Positions 22,201-36,700 of a stretch of 64,000 nucleotides of DNA are shown here, piece after piece. This DNA comes from Closterium sp. Naga37s-1 (lineage: Eukaryota; Streptophyta; Zygnematophyceae; Desmidiales; Closteriaceae). Below the pieces are notes generated by a model. It was not told where the DNA came from. It saw only the letters and a list, made by a program, of their open reading frames with translations, and made no database searches. The first letter of the stretch is position 1. Every line of letters starts with the position of its first letter. Location: NCBI GenBank assembly GCA_947471745.1, contig CANJKZ010000825.1, forward strand, positions 248,001 to 312,000. The letters run 5' to 3'. The translations under genes and the position numbers were made by a program.

Positions 22201-25200
22201 AGGTCACCGTGGCAGACCGATACCCCATGCAATCCGCCGAAGAAATCTTTGACAAGCTACAGGGGGCAGCTGTGTTCTCGACGCTAGATCTCAGACAAGG
22301 CTTCAACCAGATACCCATCAGAGCAGAGGACCGAAAGAAGACAGCATTCCATGGGCCAAACGGACTGTACGAGTGGAGGTGCATGCCGTTTGGCATGAGG
22401 AATGCCTCGGCGCTGTTCCAGCGAGTGATGGACGCAGTCTTGAGGAACGTGCCAGCCGCTGCCTGCTACATAGACGATGTCATCGTCTTCAGTCCCAGCC
22501 CCGAGCAACACGTGAAGGACGTGCAGGCCACCCTGGAGGCCATCCAGGGAGCTGGATTAACCTGCCACCCGAGAGAAGTGTGAGTTCGGCAGCAGGGCAG
22601 TGAAGTACCTGGGATTTGAGGTGCAGGGAGGGAAGATGAGCATCCAGCAGGCCAAGGTTGAGGTGCTGGATCGAGTACCCGCCCCCAAGGACCGGACAAC
22701 ACTAAGGGCGGTGTTGGGCTTCTTGAACTACTACCGCAAGTTCGTGCCCAACTTCAGCCGGACGGCAGCAGTACTGAATCGATTACTGCGGGAAGAGCAA
22801 GCATGGCAGTGGGGAGAGGCCGAGCAAGGGGCGCTGGAGGCTCTACTCACCAATGTGAAGACGGCTTCGGTACTAACCCTGCCCAGTAAGGAGGATCCCT
22901 TTGTGCTCTACACCGACTGGAGCAGTGCAGGCATGGGAGCCATACTGTGTCAGGAGAAAGAGGGGCAGGAGATGGTAGTGGCCTTCGCCAGCAGGAGCTG
23001 CAACCCGGCAGAGGCCAACTACTGCTCCTACGAGGGAGAAGGGTTGGCAGCCGTGTGGGGGGTCACCCACTTCCGTGTGTACCTGCAGGGCCGGCCCTTC
23101 ACCCTAGTGACAGACCATCAACCCTTGACTTGGCTCATGACCAACCAAGCTCTCACCGGTCGGAACGCCAGGTGGGCGATGCGGTTGCAAGAGTACGAGT
23201 TCACCATCCGGCACCGACCGGGGAAGACGCTGCAGCATGTAGACGGCCTCTCCAGGAACCCTCCGCCGGACAGCCCCACAGCCTGCCTGGTCGCACTAGC
23301 CCGAGAGATTGACGGAGAAGGGGCCAGGAAGAAGCAGGAGCGAGGGCCCGATGATGTGTGGGAGGATGAAGAGGTGCTGAATTGGATACAAGGCAAAACG
23401 ACAGAGGCCGGGCCAGCCAGCGAGCGAGCCCGGGCAAGAGGGGTGCATTACAGATGGTACCAGGACCAGCTGCAGAAAAACACTAAGGACGGGTGGAAGC
23501 TGGTGCCAAGGAGAGAAGAAAGAGAGCAGATAATAGCCAAGGTGCATCGGACGCTGGGGCACTATGGAAGTCTGAGGACCAGCCAGCTGGTAGAGACCGG
23601 GTGGTGGTGGGCGGGAATGCGGAGAGAGATAAAAGAGTGGGTAGATTCATGCGAGCTGTGTAGCAGGAACAAGGCAGAGCTGGAGAGAGGAAGAGAGGAG
23701 TTGCAGTCACTTCCCATACGAGGACTAGGGTTTCGATGGTCGCTAGATTTGGCAGGAGAGATGCCGCTGAGCCGCAGAGGGAAGCGGTACATACTCATCA
23801 TGATAGAACACGGGAGCAAGTGGGTGGAGGTCAAGGCGTTACCCAGTAAGAACTCGGCGAAGATAGCAGAGGCGTTTGAGGAGCAAGTCCTCACCAGATT
23901 CGGCGCATGCGGAGAAGTCCTGACCGACCAAGGGACCGAATTCCTAGGAGAGTTCGAGAAGCTACTACAGGCGACAGGAATCACGCACCGAAGGACATCC
24001 CGCTACCACCCCCAGAGCGATGGGCTGACAGAGAGGTTTGTCCAGACTATGAAGAGGGGACTGCGGGCCTACGGAGAGAAATTCAAGCGAGACTGGGATG
24101 CACGACTGCCCTGGGTAGCTGCAGGATACCGGTTCAGTAAACAGGCAGCTCTGAAGGACGTGTCCCCATACTACCTACTGCTGGGGAGAGAGCCCATACT
24201 GCCAGTAGACGCACCGAAGCTGCTGACAGGAACCGTGACAGTGGCATCAGCGGAGAGTTGGGTGGGGCTGGCAGAGGCACGGGCCAGGTACCTAAGAGAA
24301 CTGCTACCTGCAGCGCTAGAGAACTTGCACGTGGCTCAGCTCAGAGACGCGCAGCGATACAAGAAGAGGAGGGAGGGACAGGGAGCCGCTAAGGAAAAGC
24401 AGCTGGGAGTAGGGGAGGAGGTATATCTGAAGCAAGCGAGGCACGACATGATGGACATAGGCCTCAGCAACGAGCGCTGGAAGGTCAAGGAAGTGAAAGA
24501 GTCAGGAGTGGTAGTGCTGGTGAGCGAGGGAGGCAGGGAGAAGAAAGACCATCAGACCAACGTGGCACGAGCCCGACCAAGGCGGGGAGCTAAGGAAGAC
24601 GGTGCAGGAACGGCAGAAGAAAGAATCCAGCAGCCAGGAGTAGAAGGAGTCCATCGGCTTGCGGCAGGAGCTAGGCAGCCGAGGAGGGGGCAAGTGCAGG
24701 ATGCAGGTGGCAAGGCAAGGCAGGTACCCAGAGAGCTGAGGGCACTAATGCAGTGACGAGGAAGGTTGCAGAAGAGAGACAACACCCCAGCATCAGGAGC
24801 ACAGGAGGCAGGGCCAACAGGAGGCAAGGCCGGGCAACCTGAAGCAAGACAGAGAGAGATTCCGACAACACAGATAGGGTTGGAGCAGTGAACACAGTCC
24901 TTTCTCCCAGCAGCTCATCCCTCTGGAGTAGGCCGTTATGTCGAACCCCTCTTCCGTGGAGTAGGCCGTTAAGGCGTGCAGGAGCTGAGGGATGGAGAGA
25001 GGTGAGGGCGGGGAGAGGTGCAGCAGGGGAAACTGAGCTGAGCGCCGCCTTGAGGAAGCAGCCCCCCAGCAGCTCGTCCCTCTCGTAGGAGAAGCCCTCC
25101 CTCGTGGAGTAGGCCGTTATGGCGTGCAGGAGCTGAAAAGAGGGAGAGGTGAGGGACAAGGAAAGGTGCGGGAGGGGAGAATCAAAGGGATGAAGTTAAT

Positions 25201-28200
25201 GAATTTCCCTTCCCAGCAGCTCGTCCCTCTTGTAGGGGAAGCCCTCCCCCATGGAGTAGGCCGTTATGGCGTGCAGGAGCTGCGAGAAGGGCAGTCACAT
25301 TCCATCTAAATCACACTCACCCAAGTCACAGCCACCTTAGCCACAGGTGGGTTTGAGAGCAGCCCTTCCATCTGAGCCTCCCGCCCTATCCTGTCCCTCA
25401 ACTCCCCTGCTAGCAGAAACCCCCTCAACTCCCCTGCTAGCAGGCAGTGCAGCACAGAGGGCAGCAGCGAGGGCAGCAGGGCCGGCAGCAGGGAGGGAAC
25501 CACCAATCACAGTCCCTCTAAATCACACTCACCCTGGCAACAGGTAGGTTCGAGAGCATCCCTTCCATCTGAGCCTCCCGCCCCATCCTGTCCCTCAACT
25601 CCCCTGCTAGCAGCAGCCCCTGCAGGCGGTGCAGCACTGAGGGCAGCAGCGAGGGTAGCAGGAGTGAACCACCGGACACAGCCCCTCTAAACCACCCTCC
25701 ACCGAATCACACTCACCCTAGCCACTGGTAGCTTAGAAAGCATCCCTTCCATGTGAGCCTCCCGCCCCATTCTGTCCCTCAATTCCCCTGCCAGCAGCAG
25801 TTCTTGTAGTCGGTGCAACACAGAGGGCAGCAGCGAGGGACCACCAGGCACAGCCCTTTCAAACAACACTCACCCTGGCAACCGGAAGGTTGGAGAGTAG
25901 CCCTTCCATGTGAGCCTCCCGCCCCATCCTGTCCCTCAACTCCCCTGCTAGCAGCAGCCCCTGCAGGCGGTGCAGCACAGAGAGCAGCAGCAAGTGCAGC
26001 AGGGCAGGAACCACCAGTCACAGTCCCACCAAACAATACTCACCCTAGCAACAGGAAGGTTGGAAATAATTCCTTTCATACGAGCCTCCCACCCAATCCT
26101 GTCCCTCAACTCTTCTGCTAGCAGTAGCCCCTGCAGGCGGTGCAGCACAGAGGGCAGCAGCGAGGCGGCCTGGTAGAGAGGGAAGGCCATGAGTGGATGG
26201 AGCAGCTCGGGGGGGAGAAGCACGGAGAAGGGGCGAGAGGAGGAGGTGGAGGAAGAGGAAGTGGTCTTGGAGGCTGCAGGAGTGAAGGGGGAGAAGGGGA
26301 GGGAGGGGTTGGGAGGGGGGAGGGAAACAGGAGGACGAGTAGCGTAAGCACAAGAAGTTATGGTGTAGGAATAGCACAGAGGAAAGAAGCAAGAGCAGCA
26401 GCGAGAGCAGCACAGAGGGCAGCAGCGAGACGGCCTGGTAGAGAGGGAAGGCCATGAGCGGATGGAGCAGCTCGGGTGGGAGAAGCACGGAGAAGGGACG
26501 AGAGGAGGAGGCGGAGGGTGGAGAGGCCTTGGAGGCTGCAGGAGCGACACGGGGGAGGGGGGGAGTGAGTTTCGGAGGGCTGAGGGAAGCAGGAGTGGTA
26601 GGGTGAGAACGAAGCAATGGCGAAGGAATGGTGAAGGAATGGTGAAGGAATGGTGAAGGAATGGTGAAGGAATGGTGAAGGAATGGTGAAGGAATAGCGA
26701 AGGAATGGCGAAGGAATGGCGAAGGAATGGCGAAGGAATGGTGAAGGAATGGTGAAGGAATGGTGAACGAATGGCGAAGGAATGGCACAGCGGGAAGAAG
26801 CGAGAGCAGCACAGAGGGCAGCAGCGAGGCGGCCTGGTAGAGAGAGAAGGACGTGAGCGGATGGAGCAGGTCGGGAGACGACCTCAATTTTGCCCACAGC
26901 CTTACCTTTGGGCATGTCGCTTGGTGAGGGAGGCTTGAGGCAGGCCTTAGCGGAGGGAAGCGTGCGCATGAGCAGCAGAGGGGCAGATTCACAAGCTACT
27001 GCTGCCGCATTGCCACCCCCTCCCCACTGCCTCACCACCACAGCACCACCTCCACAGCCTCTCTACTGCCTCACCATCACTGCACCACCCACACAGCCTC
27101 CCTTTCCCACTGCCTCACCTTTGGGCATGTCGTTTGGTGAGGGGGGCTTGAGGCACGCCTTTGCGGATGGAAGCGTGCGCATGAGCAGCAGAGGCAGATG
27201 GGGACACACCAGCTGCACGCCGTGCCTGGTAGGGGACAGGGTTTTGGACCAGAAAGTTTAAGATGCATGATTTAACAATCACGGTCACACCAGCCACACA
27301 ATGTGTTCGCATGAGCAGCAGGGTCTACCTCTCTTTGAAGTACTCCTCGAACGTGGCATAGCCTTCATTAGGGAAGCGACTTAGAGCCGTCAACACACCC
27401 TCTCCTCCACCCTCCTTTCCCCCCTCCCCATTCTTCTCCTCTCCCCTCTCCCCATCATCCCCCTCCCCCACCTCTGCCCGTCCACTCGTCCCATCAACGT
27501 TAGCTTCCTCATCCATCCTTCTCACCCCCAACCCTGTCTCCCCTTGCTCCGCCTCCCCCACTACCACCTTCCCCAGCCCAGCTTCCCCCCGCACTACCTC
27601 CCGTCCCCCAGCCTCCCCTCTTCCCGCCTCCCCCCTTCCCACCTCCCCCTTCCCCACCTCCCCCCGGGACACACGGTACAGCCACCCAGTGTGCCTGGCA
27701 ACAACCACACACCCTCTCATGCGCTCTACTGCTGCCAGTTGCTCCTCCAGACTTAACCGCTGCATGTGCCTCCCCAGCACTCTCAGCCCCTGCTGCTGCT
27801 GCTGCTGCTGTTGCTGCTGCTCACAGCGCAACCCACCACGACACTGCTCCGCGGTAGCTTCTCTGTCTCCTCCCCCTTGCTCCCCCTCGTCTACTCCCCT
27901 TCCGCACATTTGCCCTCCTCGTCCCCCTTGTTCCTTTCTTCCTCGTTGTGGTTGCCTCCCCTCCTTTCCACCTTCCTTCTCCTTCCCCACTCTCTCCTCT
28001 CCCATTCTCTCTTTTTCCTCCACCCTCACCTCCCCCTCCCTCGTCGCCTCTCCCAGCCCCTCACTCCTCTCTCTAGCATCCACCAGCCACAGGGAAGCAT
28101 CAGCGACAGACATGACTACAGCCCAGTCGATCGCCGCACACAACACCTCCTTCCACTCCTCCCCTTCGCCCCTTCGGCTTCCCTTTCCCTTTGTCTCCTC

Positions 28201-30710
28201 CTCCCTTTCTTCCTCTTCTCCAGACACACCCATATCCGCCTCTGCCTCTCCCCACAGCTTCCTCTTCTTTTCCTCTGGCCCAGTACAGACAGCTTCACAA
28301 GAGTCCATGTCGCCGCAAGCAGCAGCAGCGGTATCAGCATCAGCACCAGCAGAAGCAGCAGTGGCAACAGCAGCGGCACCAGAAGTCCCAGCGGTGGCAG
28401 CAGCAGCAGCAGCTGCAGCAGCACTAGCAGCACCAGCGGCAGCAGCTGCTGCAGCAGCACTAGCAGCACCAGCGGCAGCAGCTGCTGCAGCAGCACTAGC
28501 AGCACCAGCGGCAGCAGCTGCTGCAGCAGCCATGCCAGCAGCAGCAGCAGCACCCTGGCAGGGACTGCCCATGGACAGCGGTTGAGCCACAGGAGCAACT
28601 ATATAGTGCAACGGGCTGTTCCAAAACGGGGATGGATGGTACTGGGAAGCACTACTAGGAGAAACATCGTCAGGGGCAGCACTACCATGGCCAGCACTAG
28701 GGGTGGGTGTGGCTTGGCAGCAGCGGCGGCAGCGGCGCAAGAGAGTGGCGAAGAGATGCGCGTGGAAGGACATGAGGAGTCGAGCCTGCCAGGGAGGGGA
28801 GCAGGTGGGGTAGTGAGGAGGGAGGAAAGCAGCTTCTGGTGCATTGAGATCACATGTGGTTTGGTGACAGCAGCGCAGGACAGTGGCAAAGAGATGCGCG
28901 TGGAAGGACATGAGGAGACGTGCCTGCATGGGAAGCAAGTAGGTGCGGGCAGAAGGCAGGGTGTGGTGGGTGGGAGAGGGGAAGGGCAATGTGATGTGAG
29001 GTGCGGACAAGATTTGTGTAGAAGGACATAGGCAGACGAGGCTGCATAAAAAAAAGAGGAGGGGAAAGGGAGCAGGGGGAAGCCAGGTGTGCAGCACAAG
29101 GTACACAAAGTCTCATACCTGACTGGCAGAGAGCACCACACGACCCATGGGAACCAGCTGGACTGTAGCATGGCCCACTCCCTTGGGGAACAGTTTGAAC
29201 ATCGCCGTCCCACATTCGCTACCAAGTTCCCCCGCGCACAAGAGGAGAAACTGGAAGGTATTTCGTGACGAGGCGAGGTTTGATTCAGTCTCCTCCTCTT
29301 GCTCGCCCTCCTGCTCCTCCTCTTGCTCCTCCTCTGGTCCCCCTCTACTTCCCTCACGCTCCTTACAGTCACGTTCACTGCCCTCCTCCTTAGTGTCACA
29401 CCCTCTAGCATCCTCGCCATCACGCTTTCTTCCACCTCCATCTGCCCTCCTGTCTGCCTTCCTGGCCATGCGGATGTGAACACGATACACAAAATACGCC
29501 CGCCTTCCCTGCTCCTTCTCCTCCTCCTCGCCCACCCCTCGCTGCTCCCCCTCACCCGTCCCCTCCCATGGGAGGCGCATGGCGGAGGGGATTAGCTGAT
29601 GCACGTGCATGGCAACACGGCGAGCTGACGGGGCGGGAGGGGGGGGGGAGAGGATGGGGGGGTTGATGGGGGGATGATGGGAGGATGATGAGGGGAGATG
29701 GTGAGTGGGGACGATGGGGGGAAGATATGATAGGGAGGCCCAGGATTTGCTGAGCACGTGCATGGCCACACGGCGAGATGACACGGTGGGTTCAAGAAGG
29801 ATCATGGTTAGTGTAAACTGCACTTGTTTGGGAGGTCTCCTACAGGCAACAGTGGCAGCAATGTTCACAGCAACGGTGGAAGCAAACCCCACCCAACTCT
29901 CACAATGCCACGCCCCCACCTTTTTTCCACATTCCATGGCCACATGCCCCCCACCCCACCTCTCCCACATGCCCCCCACCCCACAACAAAAACCCACCTC
30001 TCTCAGGAGCCACAGTAGCACCGAACTTGCTCCGCCTCTTCTTCCCCCACCGAATCGGCAACAGCCGCTCGCTCAGCCGCCCAGAATCCAGCAGAATCCG
30101 TACTGCCTGCAGGCACACGGCTCTCCGGGCGGCGATTTTCGTCCGGCATGGCGGGCCGTGGATGGCAGGGACGCCGGCAGTGGCTGGCAGGCGGAGTGTG
30201 ACTGTAAAGAGGCCCGCTGGAGGGTCGCTGGGAGAAGCTGCAGCTGCAGTGGCAGCACCGGTGGTGCTTGAATCGGCGGGTGAGGAGTTAACAGAGAAGA
30301 ATGGCTGCAGCACGCCACTCCTGTGATGTGATGATGATGTGATGTTGGTGTGCATGGGGGGAAGGTGCGGGGTGTGGGTGGGGGCGGGAAAGGGGAAGTG
30401 GGTGGTTGGAAGCGTTGTTGAGGAAGTGGCATGGCATGGGAGGGGGGGACAAAGAGAGAAGCATGGCTGGAGACCACTCATGTGTGGTGTAGTGGTGTGA
30501 CTTTTGAGACTTCTCAAAAAGTCACACCGAGAATTCTCAAAAGTCACACCAATATAGTTGGGGGACAGACAGAGAAGCATGGCTGGAGCCCGCCACTCAT
30601 GTGTGGTGTAGTGTGGGGTAGAGAGAGGGGGAGAGGAGGTGAAAACGTGGGTAGATTAAAAAGAATATGTATATGTATATATATATATATTACACACACA
30701 CATACACACA

Positions 30711-30749
<39 letters not shown>

Positions 30750-33700
30750 ACTCGGACACATTTTAACAGGCAACGCACCCGTCCTTGGCCCCCAAAGTGT
30801 TGCAGAGCTGAGACACCATCGCCCCTGTACTTGGCACCATCAGCACCCTGCTGCCGCCCCTCACCTTCTGAGTTGACCCAATTCAACCTACCCGTCATTG
30901 GTCCCCAAAGTGTTGCAGAACTGATACACAAGAGCCACACTGCCTTGCCTCGTCACCATCGCCCCTGTACTCGGCACCATTAGCACCCTGCTGCCGCCCC
31001 TCACCCCCCACCTACTCTCCACCTTCCCTTCCCCCTTCTCCACCTTCCCTTCCCCCCTCTCCTCTCCCCCCACACCCTCTCCCCCCACACCACCTTTCCC
31101 ACTAGCCTCATTCCCTCCTTCCTCTGCCCCCACTTCCAGGTTCACCCTCCCATCCCAATCCACATCCATTCCCTCCCCTTCTCCTCCCTCCTCCGCATCT
31201 TCCTCCTCCGTTTCATCTTCCCAAAACGGCCCTCCCAGGTCTCTATCTCCTTCTGTCTCCCCTCGGTTCTCATTCTGGTTCTGGTTCTGGGTATTGCGCT
31301 GCTGCTGCACCGTGGCCTGCATGGTGCCTTCATTGCGCATGAACTTGGCTAAGTCCTCCTCGTACTTGGTATCACCACTGAGAGGGGAAAAGGAGGGAGA
31401 GGAGTGGGTCGTAGTAAAAAGGGTAAGAGCAAGGGGGTCTCAGGGACGTGTGCATGTGTGTCAGCAGCAGCCTGCCGCACCGTGGCTTGCATGGTGCCCT
31501 CGTTGCGCATGAACTTGGCTAAGTCCTCCTGGTACTTGGTATCGCCACTGATGATGGAAACGGGGGATCGGGGAGAAGGGAGAGGGAGAGGTGTGAGGGA
31601 CGTGTGCATGTGTGTCAGCAGCAGCCTGCCGCACCGTGGCTTGCATGGTGCCTTCATTGCGCATGAACTTGGCAAGGTCTTCCTCGTACTTGCCATCGCC
31701 CCTGGTGTGGGAATGGGAGAGGGTTGTCAGGGGCATAAGCATGTGCTTTGGCAGCTGCCTGCTGCACTGTGGCCTGCATGGTGCCCTCTCCTCATTGCGC
31801 ATAAATTTGGCTAAATCTTCCTCGCACTTGTTATCACCGCTGGAGAGAGGAGAGGAACGGAGGGGAGAAGGAAAAGGTGGGAGGAGAGGAGGTGGGAAGA
31901 GGTGGGAAAAGAGAACGGGTTAAGGTCGGTACAAGTGGAGTCCCCCACAGGGGCTGCCCCTGAACGGTGCGCTGCTGCTGCACGGTGGATTGTATGGTGC
32001 CCTCGTTGCGCATTAACTTGGCCAAATCCAACCTAAGCTACCCCCCCCCAACCGTTGCACAAGCACTCGGAAATGTGCCCCGGGTTTCCGTGCCCTGCGC
32101 GGGACTGCAGCATGGAGCGCACGTTGAGAATGAGCATGGACACACCTCACATACATGACTTAACTCACTCCAGTGAGTGAGCTATGCTTAATGGCATGGC
32201 AACCACCGCTGCACAAGCACTCGGAAGTGTGCCCCTGGATTCCTCGCCCTCCCACACGACTGCAGCATGGAGCGCACGTTGAGAATGCGGAATTCCAACC
32301 CACCCACCCTAACCGACTCAAACTCACTGTTGCACGAGCACTCGGAAGTGTGCTCCTGGCTTCCGTGCCCTCCCACGGGACTGCAGCATGGAGCGCACGT
32401 TGAGAATGCGCATGAACACACCTCACATACCTCCAATACCTAACAACACCGTGAGTGAGTTATGCTAATCACACCCACCGCTGCACAAGGACTCTGAAGT
32501 GCGCCCCTGGCTTCCTCGCCCTCCCACGGGATTGCAGCATGGAGCGCACATTGAGAATGCGGTCGAATCGGATCACCGTGTGACATGCCGGTATGTCCAT
32601 GCCCTCCTCTGCTGCACTCGTTGCCACCAGCACGTTCAGCTGTGTGGGGGAGGCACGGGGAGAGAGAGAGAGAGATGCAGGGCGAGAGTGAGGTGGCAGA
32701 GAGTAGCAGCGTTGGGAATGCGGTCGAATCGGATCACTGTGTGGCACGCCGGAATGTCCATGCCCTCCTCTGCTGCACTCGTTGCCACCAGCACGTTCAG
32801 CTGCAGAGAGAAGCGAGACATGCGGGGCGAGAGGAAGTTAAGGTGAGCCACGAAAACAGTGTGGCATGCCGGAATGTCCATGCCCTCCTCTGCTGCACTC
32901 GTTGCCACCAGCACGTTGACCTGCAGGGAGGGGGAGAGATGCAGAGGGAGAGCGGGAAGGGGGGGTGGGAAGGGGGGAAGGGGGGAAGGGGGGGAAGGGG
33001 GAGGGAGCGGGGGGGGGGCGTTGTTTGTGTGGCACGCTGGTATGTCCATGCCCCCCTCTGCTGCACTCATTGCCACCAGCACGTTCAGCTGTGGGAAGCA
33101 AGGTAGGCGAGGTAGAGGAGAGAAACAGCGAGGGAGCAGATGGTTTGAGGGAATGTGTGGCATGACGATATGTCCATGCCCTCTCCCTCCTCTCCCCTTC
33201 CCCTCTCTACCCCCTCCCCCTCTCTCCCTTCCCCTCTCTCACCTTCCCCGCACGGAAGCGTGAAATAGCAGAATCCGGCCGCGAGTGCTTAGCTGTCCCG
33301 CCCTGATTGGCCGAGATCCCAATCTTGGCAGCCCCAGCACCAACCACAAAATCCGCCTTCAATGAGGCAGCGACCAAGGGCAGCAGGCGGAGGAGTCGAG
33401 AGAGGCTGTGTGCGGTGACAATGCGCTCCACGAAAATGACTATGGTGGGGGACGGCTGGGAGGAGTAGAGGCGGAGGAGGGAGAGGAGGTGGGCGATTTT
33501 GGGAGTGAGGAGAGCAGAGGGGTGTGATGCCAGGGCGAGGGTGGCTTCTAGTCCGCCTGGGCCTGGTTCTTTGGCCTCTGGATTTACGTTGAGGGGAGGA
33601 ACAAAGGGGGACGGACAGGAGATTGGTAGAGGAGGTGGGCGAGTTTGGGCGTGAGAAGAGCAGAGGGGTGCGATGCCAGGGCGAGGGTGGCCTCTAGTCC

Positions 33701-36700
33701 GCCTGGGCCGGGTGCCTTGGCCTCTGGATTCACATTGAGGGGAGGAACGGAAGGGAGGGGGGTGGATGGGGAGGGGAGAGCGGGAGAGGAGGTAAACGAG
33801 TTCAGGGTGAGGAGGGCCGCAGGGTGAGGGAGACCTGACAACAGTACCTTGTAACCAGTCCGCGCAAATTCTTACCTGATGGTAGTGCACATCTCAAAAA
33901 CGCCTCGCAGCGGTTGATGAACTCCAATCGGACGGCTGCAAACGCGTTTCGCAAGCGGACATTCTCTTCATGCAGGTCCATGCCCCCACTGGCTGCCTGA
34001 GTGCGCAGCGAGTGCAGCGCCTGATGTGTACGGGGTGAGGTGAAGAGTGGTAGGAATGCGGGGTAGTGACCAAAGTCACTGGGGCACCTGTCGATCAATG
34101 TGATTGGGACGTTGCCACTGTCAACACTGCTGGCAAGCAGACTCTCTGCTGATTGCAGTCGCGCATCAGGGCAGTGTTTCATGGCAGCAAGAAGGAGGCC
34201 ATACCAGGAATGCAACGCATGTGATACCTGAGACCACAGTGAGAAGGCCATACGATCGTACCAGGAATGCGGGGTAGCGGCCGAGGTCAGTAAGGCACCA
34301 GTCGAGGGCTCCTGCAAAGTACTTGACTCGTTTCACCATCCTCCGCCGCACCTCCCCATACGCTGCAGTCCACCTCTGCTGGTAGTTGGGTTGGTGATCG
34401 TGATCGCCTTGCTGCCCGCCCCTCCCCTGCTCTTGCTCCCTCCCCTCTTCCACCCGCCCCCCACTCCCCCCCTCCTGGCCCATCCCCCCACTCTCATCCA
34501 CCACCCTCCTCCCCTCCTCTTCTATCCATTGCACCATCCCCTCCCTCTCCTGCTCCACCCTCCCCCGCAGCTGCAGCAGCACCTCCGCCTGCTCCTCGCC
34601 AGGGGGGTCGTAGTGGGACTGAATGGTCTTCGCGCTGGGTAGCACCTCCACCAGACACGACCTGTCCAGAACCGTGTAGAGCTGGGGGAGACAGAATGGG
34701 AAAGGGGGCGAGAAAGGGGGAGGAAGGGTGGAAGGGGGGGAAGAGAGGGAATGGGGAGAGGGGGGAAAGGAACAGGGAGAACAGATGACCCCAGCACTTG
34801 GAAGCTAGCACCATGCCCTCTCTCTCCTTCTCCACCCTCTCCCTTAGCTTCACCAGCACCTCTGCCTGCTCCCCATCAGGGGGGTCGTAGTGGGACTGAA
34901 TGGTCTGCGCGCTGGGTAGCACCTCCACCAGACACGACCTGTCCAGCACTGTGTAGAGCTGGGGATACAGAGGGGAAAAGGTGGGGAGAAAGGGGAGGGA
35001 AGGGGGGGAGAAGGGGGGAAGGGGGGAATGTGGGGGAAGGGGTAAAAAATGGGGGAGGGGGGGAGCGAGGGGAACAGATGACCCCAGCAGTAGGTAGCAC
35101 CATGCCATCCCTCTCCTTCTCCACCCTCTCCCTCAGCTGCAGCAGCACGTCCGCCTGCTCCCCATCAGGGGGGTCGTAGTGGGACTGGATGGTCTGCGCG
35201 CTGGGTAGCACCTCCACCAGACACGACCTGTCTAGCACTGTGTAGAGCTGGGAACAGAGGTGGGAGAAGGGGGGGGCGTTACTCCAGCACTAGGTAGCAC
35301 CTCCACCAGACACGACCTGTCCAGCACCGTGTAGAGCCGGGGGAAAAAGTGCAGACAATGGAATAAGAGAGGAGGAGGGAGGGGGGAGAGGGGAAAAAGC
35401 AGAGCACATGACCCTTCCACTGGGTAGCAGCACCTCCAGCAGACTCGACCTGCCCACTACAACTACTCCAGTCACACCTGTGTAATACCTTGATTCCAAT
35501 GCCACACATTTGCATCAAGCATCACCCCTTGGAGTCAAGAATACACTCGCACGTTCGAATTAAGTGACACAACTTGGAGTCAAGCGTTACAATAGTAATC
35601 AAGAGTGGCACTCGTTTGAATCATCAATCAAGCATCACACCTTGGAGTCGAGAACCCGCTCAAAGTCAAGCAGTTGCCGCACGCACGACTCCTCCGACCT
35701 GAGTGTCGCCATCACGCACCTTCAGATCACCAGAACTCACACCTTCAAACCCACCAAGTGCCACACCTTGGAGTCGAGAATTCGCTCAAAGTCCAGCAGC
35801 TGTTGCACGCACGACTCCTCCGACCCGCTGCCGTTGGTGTTGATGGGCGACGCTGTCATGCCAAACACCAGCGCCCCCTCTTTCCCCCCTTCCCCAGCCT
35901 CTCAGACCCAACCTGTCTCATACCCAACCTGGCCCATACCTCTCGTCAAGCACCACACCTTGGAGTCCAGGATGCGTTCAAAGTCCAGCAGCTGTTGCAC
36001 GCACGACTCCTCTGACCCACTGCCCTTGGTGTTGATAGGCGATGCCGTCATCCCAAATACCAGTGCTCCCCCCTTTCCCCCCTTCCCCAAGCCTCTCAGA
36101 CTCAACCGGTCCCTTAACTCTGCTACGTACGCACCTGTGTCACCACCTGTTGCCAATGCATAACATCGAATAAGCGCCAGATCATTCAGTCAATTGGCAC
36201 ACCTCTGAACTAATCAAGCCGGCCACACACCTTGGAGTCGAGAATTCGCTCAAACTCAAGCAGCTGCTGCACGCACGACTCCTCTGACCCACTCCCCTTG
36301 GTGTTGATGGGCGACGCTGTCATGCCGAATATCAGCGGCCGGTCCGCCTGCTTCAAAGAGAAGTACCACGTCTGGTTGGATAAGGTTGGTGAGGGATAGA
36401 AAAGACTTGGGCGGGATTCACTTGCTTCCCTCCTCCGACCCGCTGCCCTTGGTGTTGATGGGTGATGCTGTCATGCCGAATATGAGCGGCCGCTCGCCCT
36501 GCTTCAGGGAAAAGTACCACGTCTGCTCTCGGATAAGGGTGGTAAGGGATCGGAAAGGGTTGGACGGGATTCACTTGCTTCCCTCCTCCGACCCACTGCC
36601 CTTGGTGTTGATGGGCGACGCTGTCATGCCGAATATGAGTGGCCGATCCGCCTGCCTTAAGGTTAAGTACCACGTCTGCTCGGATAAAGATGAGAGATCA

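Larger units (their letters stand above)
18040..24885 (+). mobile_element. Ty3/gypsy retrotransposon encoding a cytosine methyltransferase, inserted in a DCL intron
   Basis: Gag, zinc knuckles, protease, DNA methyltransferase, reverse transcriptase and RNase H/integrase follow in order on the strand opposite to DCL. The host sequence on both sides is DCL exon 17 and its acceptor-side echoes, so the element split that intron. A leader of about 410 bp (18040-18458) has a TATA-like TATAATAAGATA near 18075. I could not find a matching LTR pair: only about 130 bp lies between the last stop codon and the DCL echo, and it shares no obvious block with the leader. The boundaries are therefore approximate. 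Confidence 0.88.

Noticed and set aside
27766-29031. 421-codon Leu/Ser-rich plus-strand ORF
   Set aside because: Shadow of DCL exon 14 and its echoes on the minus strand.
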